Source: Aquimarina rhabdastrellae
GTDB taxonomy: Bacteria; Bacteroidota; Bacteroidia; Flavobacteriales; Flavobacteriaceae
Assembly: GCA_947387485.1 (NCBI GenBank)
Contig: CANDNT010000021.1
Span: 1 to 61,247 of the forward strand
Direction of reading: 5' to 3'
DNA length: 61,247 nucleotides
The notes beneath the pieces were generated by a model. That model was not told the origin of the DNA, searched no databases, and was given only the letters and a program-made list of their open reading frames with translations. Below are positions 25,194 through 33,406 of this stretch, one piece after another (the first letter of the stretch is position 1; each line of letters opens with the position of its first letter). The position numbers were made by a program, and so were the translations under genes.

Positions 25194-27461
25194 CTATTTA
25201 TCTTCAAAATCCCAAATAGGTTGTTGCTCTAATAAATGTTCTACAAAGTAGTTCCATCGCTTTTTTCTAAAATATGCTCTATGTTTTCCTCTGTAACCAT
25301 GATGTTGACTAGGCATAATAAGTAAATCAAAATCTTTATTAGCTTTTATCAATGCTTCGGCAAGTTTAAAAGTGGCAGATGGATTTACATTTTCATCTAT
25401 TCCGCCATGAACTAATAGCAGCTTTCCTTTTAAATTCTTTGCCATAGTTACATTAGATTGATTGTGATATACACTATCTACAGGCCATCCCATATACATC
25501 TCTGGCCACCAAGCTTTTTCCATTCTATGATCGTGATCTGCAGAACTGGAAACTGCAACTTTATAAAACTCTGGAAATTGTAACAATGCATGAGCCGCAT
25601 CATATCCTCCTGCTGAGTGTCCAAAAATTCCAATGCGTTCTTGATCTATAAAGCTATGTTTTTTTGCTAGTTGTTCTATAGCTCTCTTATGATCTTCTAG
25701 GTTACCTCCTAAGTTTTTATAAGAATAGTTATGAAATGCTTTTGAACGGCTTGAAGATCCTAGCCCATCAATCATTACTACTATAAAACCTAATTCTGCT
25801 ATAGCTTGATTTTCTAAACTAATTGCTCTACCAAAACTTCTTGGAAACATTTGAGTATGAGGTCCTGTATAAGTATGATCTATAACTGGATATTTCTTAT
25901 TAGGATCAAAATTAGATGGCACCCAATAGGCTCCATAAATTGTTGTCTTGTTATCTCTTGCTAATGCTGTAAATGTTTGAGCAGACTGCCATCCGGTTGC
26001 TTTAATTTTTTCTATATCAGCTTTAGACATAGTTGTTATTATTTTTCCAGTTTTTGCTTCCCTCAATACAGTTACTGTAGGTTGTTGAGCGGTAGAATAA
26101 TTATCTATAAAATAATTATTATCTGGTGAAAATAAAGCTTGATGATGTGCTTTTTCTGGAGTTAATAATACTGTCTTTCTTTGATCTAGATCAACTTTAT
26201 AGACATGACTATAATATGGGTTTATATCTTCTTTTCCGTTTGCTACAAAATAAATTATTCCTCTTTCTTCATCTATAGATAGGATATCATCTATATAATA
26301 GGTTCCTTGTGTTAATGGTTTTTCTTCTCCTGTTGTTAAATTTATTGTATACAACTGTTGCCATCCACTTTTCTCTGAAGCTACAATAGCAGTATTTCGT
26401 TTTTCTATCAACCAATATTCAAATCTATCTATATTTGTGGTACTTGTTTCTTTATATAAAACTTGCTTCTTTCCTGTATCGACATCCACTTTTAATAAGT
26501 GTACATCTTGATATCCTCTATTTTGATAATCTGCATATAACACATTTTTGTTTGTATCTGACCATCTAAGGGATACAGCATTGATATGTGTATTTGTAGG
26601 GAGTTCTGGGTGAATTTCTTTTTTTGATGTAATATCAAATACTACAGGTTTCATATGAACCATAGTCGTATCTCCTGGTGATCCTCTATAATATGATAAT
26701 AATTTAGGGCGATATAGCGAATCTATACTCCAATCTAATAAATACATTTTATCAGCTTGGCGTAAGTCGCAAATATTTGTCTGAATCCATTTAGAATCTG
26801 GAGACCAATTCACATAAAAATGAGAAGGACGTTCTCCATTTTCTCCTTCCATCAAATCATACCATCCATAATAACTTGCATACTCATAATTCTTTTTACC
26901 TGCTGTACTTAATTGATGTTCTGTACCATCTTCAGTAGAGCGTATAAACAAATTATAATCTCTTGTAAATGCTATCCATTTACCATCAGGTGAAATGGTT
27001 TCAAACTCATTATTTTTTTCTTCTTTTTTATTTTCGCTTAAGCTATATGATTTTAAATCTAAAATATACTCCTTTCTATCTACTGTAAATAAAATCTCTT
27101 TTTTATTCTTATAATTAATCCGATTAAAGGGTAACGTAAATTCCGAATACTCTTTATTGAGTTTTTTATTTATTAGCGTTGCTACTTTTTGATGATCGAA
27201 CAATGAAGTTTTTTTCTTATTTTTAAATGTAATTTTCTTAAAATATTTCCCTTTTTCATCTCTTGTTATAAATGCAATTCCTGAATTATCTTCTGCCCAA
27301 TATGGTCGTATATAGGTGTTAAATACTTTGTTATTATTCAGGTTTTCCCAAAGAAATGATGTCGCTCGTTGATAATCTTTTTTTGTAGTCTTTTTTTGTG
27401 AGTAGCCTATTAATGAAACTAATAGTCCTAGTATTAAAACTATATTCCTTTTACAATACAT
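25194..27461 (-). CDS. S9 family prolyl oligopeptidase / dipeptidyl peptidase IV-like
   Basis: A secreted or periplasmic serine peptidase of 755 residues with an N-terminal signal peptide (about 1-21, LGLLVSLIGYSQ). A beta-propeller region of the DPP-IV N-terminal type (about 80-480) precedes an alpha/beta hydrolase domain. The catalytic triad is Ser616 (GHSAGG), Asp689 (GGIDENV) and His720 or 721 (QHHGYRG). The family removes X-Pro dipeptides, but the usual N-terminal Glu-Glu motif is not certain here, so exact specificity is open. The gene is monocistronic, and its 3' end lies about 20 bp from an IS remnant without visible damage. Confidence 0.88.
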   Translation of the reverse strand: MYCKRNIVLILGLLVSLIGYSQKKTTKKDYQRATSFLWENLNNNKVFNTYIRPYWAEDNSGIAFITRDEKGKYFKKITFKNKKKTSLFDHQKVATLINKKLNKEYSEFTLPFNRINYKNKKEILFTVDRKEYILDLKSYSLSENKKEEKNNEFETISPDGKWIAFTRDYNLFIRSTEDGTEHQLSTAGKKNYEYASYYGWYDLMEGENGERPSHFYVNWSPDSKWIQTNICDLRQADKMYLLDWSIDSLYRPKLLSYYRGSPGDTTMVHMKPVVFDITSKKEIHPELPTNTHINAVSLRWSDTNKNVLYADYQNRGYQDVHLLKVDVDTGKKQVLYKETSTTNIDRFEYWLIEKRNTAIVASEKSGWQQLYTINLTTGEEKPLTQGTYYIDDILSIDEERGIIYFVANGKEDINPYYSHVYKVDLDQRKTVLLTPEKAHHQALFSPDNNYFIDNYSTAQQPTVTVLREAKTGKIITTMSKADIEKIKATGWQSAQTFTALARDNKTTIYGAYWVPSNFDPNKKYPVIDHTYTGPHTQMFPRSFGRAISLENQAIAELGFIVVMIDGLGSSSRSKAFHNYSYKNLGGNLEDHKRAIEQLAKKHSFIDQERIGIFGHSAGGYDAAHALLQFPEFYKVAVSSSADHDHRMEKAWWPEMYMGWPVDSVYHNQSNVTMAKNLKGKLLLVHGGIDENVNPSATFKLAEALIKANKDFDLLIMPSQHHGYRGKHRAYFRKKRWNYFVEHLLEQQPIWDFEDK

Positions 27462-27940
27462 ATCATTTTTTATTTATGATTTAAGATATTGCATTTTACG
27501 GCTTTACAGTAGTATAAAATTATCTAATAGTAAGTTTAAATTTGCCAATTTTACTTGTTATTGTTAATGAAATCTTTTCTTTATGTTAAAGAAAACATAA
27601 GTCAAAAAAATTATCATTTCTAATAAAAGAGTTATTGTAGATTCATTCAATTTATCACCTGCAGATCATAATATCACCATACTAATATTGACTATTATTA
27701 TTTGTTTTGGATTTAAACTTAAACAACCACAATCTAAGAGAATATCTATTTGAAAATCAAAACTTAAATCCGGATAAATTAATATCTTTTTATCCCATAA
27801 TTACATAGTGCAAAAGATACTATGATTTATGGACAGATTCATGATAACATGTTAAATACCAAACAATTTCCTAAAAACACCGTTTATATCCATATAAAAA
27901 ACGAATTAAGTTTTGCTTGATTAAAGAAAGAATAACTTAT
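27462..27940. other. 479-bp AT-rich intergenic region, no gene seen
   Basis: The region lies between the DPP-IV-type gene start and the trkH end, both on the minus strand. I see no long frame, tRNA or strong hairpin. It should contain the promoter of the peptidase gene, but no exact TAnnTTTG box on the minus strand stands out. Confidence 0.4.
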
Positions 27941-29437
27941 TTACTGGTTCCTCCAGAAAAATGGTGTCAATAATATCAAGACTGTAAATAACTCTAAACG
28001 TCCTATTAGCATTAAAAACGAACACCACCATTTACCTATCATAGGTAAACCATTAAAGTTATCTACTGGGCTCAACTGACCAAAAGCTGGCCCTACATTA
28101 CCCAATGATGATGCGGCTCCACCAATAGCGGTTTCAAAATCTAATCCTAATGCGCCTAATACAACAGCCCCTATGATAAAAGCTAGCATATAAAGTATAA
28201 AAAATCCTAAAATATTAAATACAATTTCTTGTGACACCGATTTTTTATTGTAGCGCACTGGTAAAATTGCATTAGGATGTAATGTACGTTTAAACTCCAT
28301 AATTCCGTTACGAATCATAATAAGATGCCGTACCACTTTTACTCCTCCTGAAGTTGATCCTGCTGATCCACCTAGAAACATCATTCCGAAAAATAATACC
28401 GTCAAGAACATCGTCCACATTGTAAAATCTGCCGATACAAATCCTGTAGTTGTAATCACTGCTAATACTTGAAATAATGCATGTCTAAAAGCTCCTTCGG
28501 CTTCCCCCCAAACTAATGGATGTGCTATTGATGAAGCAGTTACATCTGCCTCAAAATAAATAATCACAGCTGCAATCAATGTAAACGACAATACAAAAAC
28601 GCTATACCATATAAACTCTTGGTCTTTAAGTATTTTTTGTACTTTTCCTTTAAAACCAAAATAACTCAATACAAAATTGGTTCCTGCTAAATACATAAAT
28701 ACAATAATGATGTACTGAATTATAGGTTGATCATTCCAATAGGCTACACTAGCATTTTTTGTAGAAAACCCTCCTGTTGACAAGGTACTTAATGCATGAT
28801 TGATCGCATCAAAAAAGCTCATTCCAGCAACGGTAAGTAATAGTGTTTCTATAGCTGTATACCCCACATAAATCAACCATAATCTTTTTGCTGTATCAGT
28901 AATTCTAGGGTGTAATTTATCTGCACTAGGTCCTGGTGCTTCTGCAGCAAAAAGCTGCATTCCTCCTATTCCTAGTAATGGTAAAATAGCAATCGCTAAT
29001 ACAATAATTCCCATTCCTCCAATCCAATGTGTAAGACTACGCCAGAATAATACACCATGTGGTAATATCTCTATATCTTCTAGAATAGTTGAACCTGTAG
29101 TCGTATATCCCGACATAGTTTCAAAAAAGGCATTGGTAAAATTGGGTATTGCATCAGTGAACATATAAGGTAATGTACCACTTAGCGACATAAAAATCCA
29201 TCCAAAAGTAACTACGATATACCCTTCTCTCTTGTTAATTTCTTTTTTATGTTTACGTGTAATAAACATAAACGAAATCCCGATAAACATCGTAGTTAAT
29301 GAAGCCAACATGATTTGTAATGTTACTCCATCTTTGTATGCCCAACTCATTATCGTTGCTAGCATCATAAACCCTCCATTACAAAGCAATAAAAGCCCCA
29401 TAATGTGAAATATTATCTTGTAATTCAATTTAGGCAT
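27941..29437 (-). CDS. trkH: Potassium uptake protein TrkH
   Basis: The K+-translocating inner-membrane subunit of the Trk system, 498 residues with four membrane-pore-membrane repeats. Selectivity-filter sequences are recognisable at TTTGSTIL, ALSTLSTGGFS, VITTTGFVSAD and SLGNVGPAFG. Its ATG overlaps the final base of trkA, so the two are coupled and TrkA gates the channel by nucleotide binding. The length and fold match bacterial TrkH/KtrB. Confidence 0.94.
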   Translation of the reverse strand: MPKLNYKIIFHIMGLLLLCNGGFMMLATIMSWAYKDGVTLQIMLASLTTMFIGISFMFITRKHKKEINKREGYIVVTFGWIFMSLSGTLPYMFTDAIPNFTNAFFETMSGYTTTGSTILEDIEILPHGVLFWRSLTHWIGGMGIIVLAIAILPLLGIGGMQLFAAEAPGPSADKLHPRITDTAKRLWLIYVGYTAIETLLLTVAGMSFFDAINHALSTLSTGGFSTKNASVAYWNDQPIIQYIIIVFMYLAGTNFVLSYFGFKGKVQKILKDQEFIWYSVFVLSFTLIAAVIIYFEADVTASSIAHPLVWGEAEGAFRHALFQVLAVITTTGFVSADFTMWTMFLTVLFFGMMFLGGSAGSTSGGVKVVRHLIMIRNGIMEFKRTLHPNAILPVRYNKKSVSQEIVFNILGFFILYMLAFIIGAVVLGALGLDFETAIGGAASSLGNVGPAFGQLSPVDNFNGLPMIGKWWCSFLMLIGRLELFTVLILLTPFFWRNQ

Positions 29438-30786
29438 TACAAAAATAGTTTTTCAATTTTTTTGATTGATTTAGGTAAACAACATACCACAATACGATCT
29501 CCTGCTTTGATATAAAAATCTCCCAAAGGAATCGCTCCTATTCCATCTCTAATAACTCCTGCAATTATGGCTGATCTCGGAAAATCTAAATCTTTAATTC
29601 TATTCTCACTTACTTCTGAAGTTGGTTTAACTTCAAACTCAAGTAATTCAGCATTCATATTATTAAGCTTAGTCATTGCTACGACTTCTCCTCTACGTAT
29701 AAACCTAAATATATTATTTGCTGCTAATAATTTTTTATTGATCAATGTATCTATTCCTATAGAATGAGATAACTGTAAATAATCCATATTCTCTACTAAG
29801 GCAATAGTTTTTCTTACACCTTTAGATTTTGCAACAAGACATGATATAATATTGGTTTCAGAATCTCCTGTAACTGCAATAAAAGCATCCATATCATGAA
29901 TATTTTCTTCTTCTAGCAATTCCACATTACGACCATCACCATTAATAATCAAAGCATTAGGAATCTCATCTGCTAAATCAAATGCTTTTTCACGATCTTT
30001 TTCGATTAATTTTACTTTGAATTTATTGTCGCATAAAAAACAAGAACTCTTTAATCCTATTTTGCTTCCACCTAAGATCATCACTTTTTTGATGTCTTCT
30101 TTTTCTTTTCCTGTAAGCTTATATAATTCTTCTACACCACCTTTAGACGTTACAAAATAAACTTGATCTCCTTCTCTAAATTTAGTATCACCTCTAGGTA
30201 TAATAGTGTATTGTGTTCCTTTTCGTTGGATCGCTATAGGCATAAAATGCAGCTCTGAAAACATTTCGGCTGCTTCTCTAACCGATTTACCAACAAAAGT
30301 TGCATCTCCAGATAGGTTAGTTCCTACCATTGTTAATGCTCCATTTTCAAACTCATACCCATCATTAAAAGCTGATTGATTAAGTAATAATTCGATTTCA
30401 CTAGCTGCCAATGCTTCTGGAGAAATCAGCTCATCAATCCCAAATTTAATAAATCCGACTTCTTCTTTATTCTCTATAAACTCGGTATTCGATATTCTTG
30501 CTATTGTTCTTTTGGCTCCCATTTGTTTAGCCAAAACACAGATAGTAATATTAGTAGTTTCGCTGGATGTTACACTTATCACTAAGTCTACATCATCAAC
30601 CTGCGCTTCTTTTAGTATACTTATAGATGTAGCATCTCCTTTAAGAACTCGTATATCTAAATGTGTATCTGCGTAGTTAATTCTCTCTTTACTAGGATCA
30701 ATAAGCGTGATATCTTGGGATTCAAAGGACAATAGTTTGGCTAGGTGAAAACCAACTTCTCCTGCTCCAGCGATAATAATTTTCAT
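29437..30786 (-). CDS. trkA: Trk potassium transport regulator TrkA
   Basis: A cytoplasmic regulator with two RCK units (N domain plus C domain each). Rossmann nucleotide-binding motifs are GAGEVGFHLAKLL at the start and GGSKIGLKSSCFL in the second half. I take the ATG at 30786 (MKIIIAGAGEVGFHL), giving 449 residues. The longer frame from 30810 adds MLFNRENY, but that ATG is 2 bp from the predicted -10 box (30812-30819) and would probably not be in the transcript. trkA-trkH form an operon. Confidence 0.93.
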   Translation of the reverse strand: MKIIIAGAGEVGFHLAKLLSFESQDITLIDPSKERINYADTHLDIRVLKGDATSISILKEAQVDDVDLVISVTSSETTNITICVLAKQMGAKRTIARISNTEFIENKEEVGFIKFGIDELISPEALAASEIELLLNQSAFNDGYEFENGALTMVGTNLSGDATFVGKSVREAAEMFSELHFMPIAIQRKGTQYTIIPRGDTKFREGDQVYFVTSKGGVEELYKLTGKEKEDIKKVMILGGSKIGLKSSCFLCDNKFKVKLIEKDREKAFDLADEIPNALIINGDGRNVELLEEENIHDMDAFIAVTGDSETNIISCLVAKSKGVRKTIALVENMDYLQLSHSIGIDTLINKKLLAANNIFRFIRRGEVVAMTKLNNMNAELLEFEVKPTSEVSENRIKDLDFPRSAIIAGVIRDGIGAIPLGDFYIKAGDRIVVCCLPKSIKKIEKLFL

Positions 30787-30811
30787 ATAATTTTCTCTAT
30801 TGAAAAGCACA

Positions 30812-30819
30812 CAAAGATA
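30812..30819 (-). promoter_or_regulatory. Predicted -10 box of trkA
   Basis: TATCTTTG on the minus strand, with TTTTA 19 bp upstream. It decides the trkA start: transcription would begin about 7 bp downstream, inside the longer frame, which favours the ATG at 30786. Confidence 0.5.
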
Positions 30820-31149
30820 ACAGATTTTACATTATTGTTAAAATCTAAGTTGTACTATGCTTTATCAAATCATATCACAAAACTTATACCACACTAATAA
30901 ACAACACTTTAAAACAACAATACCTTATATTATTATAATATTCATTTTGCAATACATCAGATCTGTACTATTATCTTTTGGCTATTATCAGACTATGATA
31001 CACTTCTAAAGTCGTATTATTTATAAACTATTTTTCTGTTATATATTTATCTTCTTATCATTAACATCTATATCAAAACATAAATTCTTATCAAGTTTTG
31101 TAGAATATTACCTATTCAAAACTGTATATTTGTCTCAAAATTTTTTTGA
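30820..31149. other. 330-bp divergent promoter region
   Basis: AT-rich DNA between divergent trkA and menG/ubiE. It holds a box for each direction (30812-30819 minus and 31125-31132 plus). No other gene or hairpin is seen. Confidence 0.4.
31125..31132 (+). promoter_or_regulatory. Predicted -10 box of menG/ubiE
   Basis: TATATTTG (TAnnTTTG), 17 bp before the ATG at 31150, implying a leader of only a few bases. A TTTTG 24 bp upstream is slightly farther than the usual -33 spacing. Confidence 0.5.
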
Positions 31150-31878
31150 ATGTCAGGGAAAATAACACCTTATAACGATACTTCTCGTAGTAAAAAAGAA
31201 CAAGTTGCAGAAATGTTTGATACAATTTCTCAAAACTATGATGGCTTAAATCGTGTGATCTCTTTTGGAATTGATGTTAAATGGCGAAAAAAAGTTGTCA
31301 ACATTGTAAGTAATACTAAACCAGAACGTGTTTTGGATATTGCTACCGGTACAGGTGATTTAGCAATTAACTTGGCACAATCAAAAGCCAAAGAAATTAT
31401 TGGTTTAGATATATCTGCTGGAATGCTTGAAGTAGGTAAACAAAAAATCAAAGCAAAAAATCTTGACACTGTAATTTCTATGGTTCAAGCCGATAGTGAG
31501 AATTTACCGTATGAAGATAATTACTTTGATGCTATTACTGTTGCTTTTGGAGTGCGAAACTTTGAACATTTAGAAAAAGGGTTAGCAGAAATCTATCGCG
31601 TGTTAAAACCTGGTGGTGTTTTTGTTGTTTTGGAAACTTCTATTCCCACAAAAACTCCTTATAAACAAGGATATAAGTTTTATTCTTCGTATATTTTACC
31701 TACTATAGGAAAATTGTTTTCTAAAGATAAATCTGCTTATTCATATCTTAGTGAAAGCGCTGCTGCTTTCCCTTATGGAGAAGCGTTCAACAATATTTTG
31801 AAGAAAATTGGGTTTATAGAAGTTCAAGATGCTCCACAAACTCTGGGAGTTGCAACAATTTATACTGCTACAAAATAA
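31150..31878 (+). CDS. menG: Demethylmenaquinone methyltransferase (MenG/UbiE)
   Basis: A SAM-dependent C-methyltransferase of 242 residues catalysing the last step of menaquinone synthesis. SAM-binding motif I is VLDIATGTGDLAI. The UbiE signatures YDGLNRVISFGIDVKWRKK and ITVAFGVRNFEHLEKGLAE.. followed by RVLKPGG are clear. Bacteroidota use menaquinone, so MenG is the sensible role. porT starts 1 bp after its stop, an arrangement I recall as common in Flavobacteriia. Confidence 0.94.
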   Translation: MSGKITPYNDTSRSKKEQVAEMFDTISQNYDGLNRVISFGIDVKWRKKVVNIVSNTKPERVLDIATGTGDLAINLAQSKAKEIIGLDISAGMLEVGKQKIKAKNLDTVISMVQADSENLPYEDNYFDAITVAFGVRNFEHLEKGLAEIYRVLKPGGVFVVLETSIPTKTPYKQGYKFYSSYILPTIGKLFSKDKSAYSYLSESAAAFPYGEAFNNILKKIGFIEVQDAPQTLGVATIYTATK

Positions 31879-31879
31879 T

Positions 31880-32578
31880 ATGATGAAAAAAGTTTTTATT
31901 GTCTTTACTGTTTTATTATTTACACAGACTATACAAGCTCAATTGTTTTCTAAAGAACGTGTACAAAATATTCCAAGTATAGACAAACCTAGATTAAGTT
32001 GGGGATATATCCTAGGTTTTAATAGCTACGATTTTAACTTTGATTATCGATCAAATAATCCTGATGAGGATATATTAGTCGAACGTACTACAGGGTTTAA
32101 TGTAGGTCTTCTAGGTAATATGCGTATCAATGAATATCTTGATTTACGCCTTGAACCTATGGTTGTCTTTACACAGCGAAACCTTACTTTTCCTAATCTT
32201 ACAGAACGTAATCTTAGAGAGGTTAAATCTACTTATGTACATGTACCTTTATTACTAAAAGTTTCAACTAAACGTTTAAATAACTTTAAACCTTTTATTG
32301 TAGGTGGTATTTCTACTTCGTTAAACTTATCTAGTAATGAGAATAATCCAGATGATAATAGTGTAGGACAATTTAGAACTAAAACCAATACTAATTATTT
32401 TGAATTAGGATTCGGAATTGATTTCTATTTGTATTATTTCAAATTTACACCTTCTATAAGAGGAGTTTTTGCAATGTCTGACGAATTAGTTCCTGATGAA
32501 GACCCTAATAGTCCTTATACATCAAATATTGATAAAATGTCAACAAGAGGTGTTTTTATCAACTTTACATTTCAATAA
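31880..32578 (+). CDS. porT: PorT-family type IX secretion / gliding protein
   Basis: An outer-membrane-type beta-barrel protein. I start at the ATG at 31880 (MMKKVFIVFTVLLFTQTIQAQ), which gives a clean signal peptide. The frame from 31829 would add 17 residues overlapping menG. The mature protein carries the PorT marks: NIPSIDKPRLSWGYILGFN near the N-terminus and a barrel ending STRGVFINFTFQ with terminal aromatics. PorT is required for type IX secretion of adhesins and proteases in this phylum. It directly follows menG. Confidence 0.88.
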   Translation: MMKKVFIVFTVLLFTQTIQAQLFSKERVQNIPSIDKPRLSWGYILGFNSYDFNFDYRSNNPDEDILVERTTGFNVGLLGNMRINEYLDLRLEPMVVFTQRNLTFPNLTERNLREVKSTYVHVPLLLKVSTKRLNNFKPFIVGGISTSLNLSSNENNPDDNSVGQFRTKTNTNYFELGFGIDFYLYYFKFTPSIRGVFAMSDELVPDEDPNSPYTSNIDKMSTRGVFINFTFQ

Positions 32579-32597
32579 GAAAATCTATATATAATAG

Positions 32598-32626
32598 AAA
32601 AGCAGGTAAAATACCTGCTTTTTTTA
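32598..32626. terminator. Bidirectional terminator (porT / rRNA methylase)
   Basis: Stem AAAGCAGGTA/TACCTGCTTT with a T-run, between two convergent genes. Confidence 0.8.
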
Positions 32627-32627
32627 T

Positions 32628-33368
32628 TTATGCAAAAGAGCGTTTAAATTCACTCAATAATATAGATGTTGCCATAGCAACATTTAAGCTTTCTGTCTCT
32701 TGTATAGGTCCAAATCGTGGTATTGTTAATCGTTTATTTACCAAACACTCTATTTCATTAGATATACCATTTGCTTCATTACCCATAATAATGATTCCTT
32801 TTTCTGGTAAAGTAGTTTTGTATAGATTTTCACCTTTCATAAAAGTACCAAACACTGGCAAAGAAGTTGCTTGTTCTGCTATATAATTTGGTAAATCCAC
32901 ATAACGAATTGCTACTCTTGAAATAGACCCCATAGTAGCCTGAATTACTTTAGGATTATAACAATCTACAGTTGTCTTAGAGCATATCAATTCTTTTACT
33001 CCAAACCAATCACATAATCTAATAATAGTACCTAGATTACCCGGATCTCTTATATCATCTAATGCTACAATAAGGCCATCATTTAACGATTCTTCACCTA
33101 TAGGAATTTCAAAAATAGCCAGTGCCTTTTGTGGTGTTGTCAAAAAACTTATCTGTTTTAATGCTGTTTCTTCTACAATTATTTGTTGATCTCTTGCAAC
33201 ATTCTTAAATTCAACACCGTTACTACAATACAAAGATTTTAGCTTAAGCTTAGCATCTATCAATTCTTGTATCACTTTTATACCCTCTGCTACAAAGAGT
33301 CGATGTTGTTTTCTGTATTTTTTTTGAGCTAAACTCTTGATTAATTTTTTTTGGTTTTTACTAACCAT
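32628..33368 (-). CDS. TrmH/SpoU-family RNA 2'-O-methyltransferase
   Basis: A knotted SPOUT methyltransferase of 246 residues acting on tRNA or rRNA ribose. The N-terminal substrate-binding domain (about 1-90) is followed by the catalytic fold with the three SpoU motifs: NLGTIIRLCDWFG, IIIMGNEANGIS and PRFGPIQETESLNVAMATSI. The RlmB/TsnR-like layout suggests a 23S rRNA target, but the exact site cannot be told from sequence. It is divergent from tamL with a 38-bp gap. Confidence 0.88.
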   Translation of the reverse strand: MVSKNQKKLIKSLAQKKYRKQHRLFVAEGIKVIQELIDAKLKLKSLYCSNGVEFKNVARDQQIIVEETALKQISFLTTPQKALAIFEIPIGEESLNDGLIVALDDIRDPGNLGTIIRLCDWFGVKELICSKTTVDCYNPKVIQATMGSISRVAIRYVDLPNYIAEQATSLPVFGTFMKGENLYKTTLPEKGIIIMGNEANGISNEIECLVNKRLTIPRFGPIQETESLNVAMATSILLSEFKRSFA

Positions 33369-33406
33369 ACAAATAATGTATTTTTGACCTCATTAATTCA
33401 GGCCAT

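Noticed and set aside
25194..25260. Damage to the DPP-IV-type gene by the adjacent IS deletion
   Set aside because: The C-terminus reads normally to a stop, with all catalytic residues present; the deletion stopped just short of the gene.
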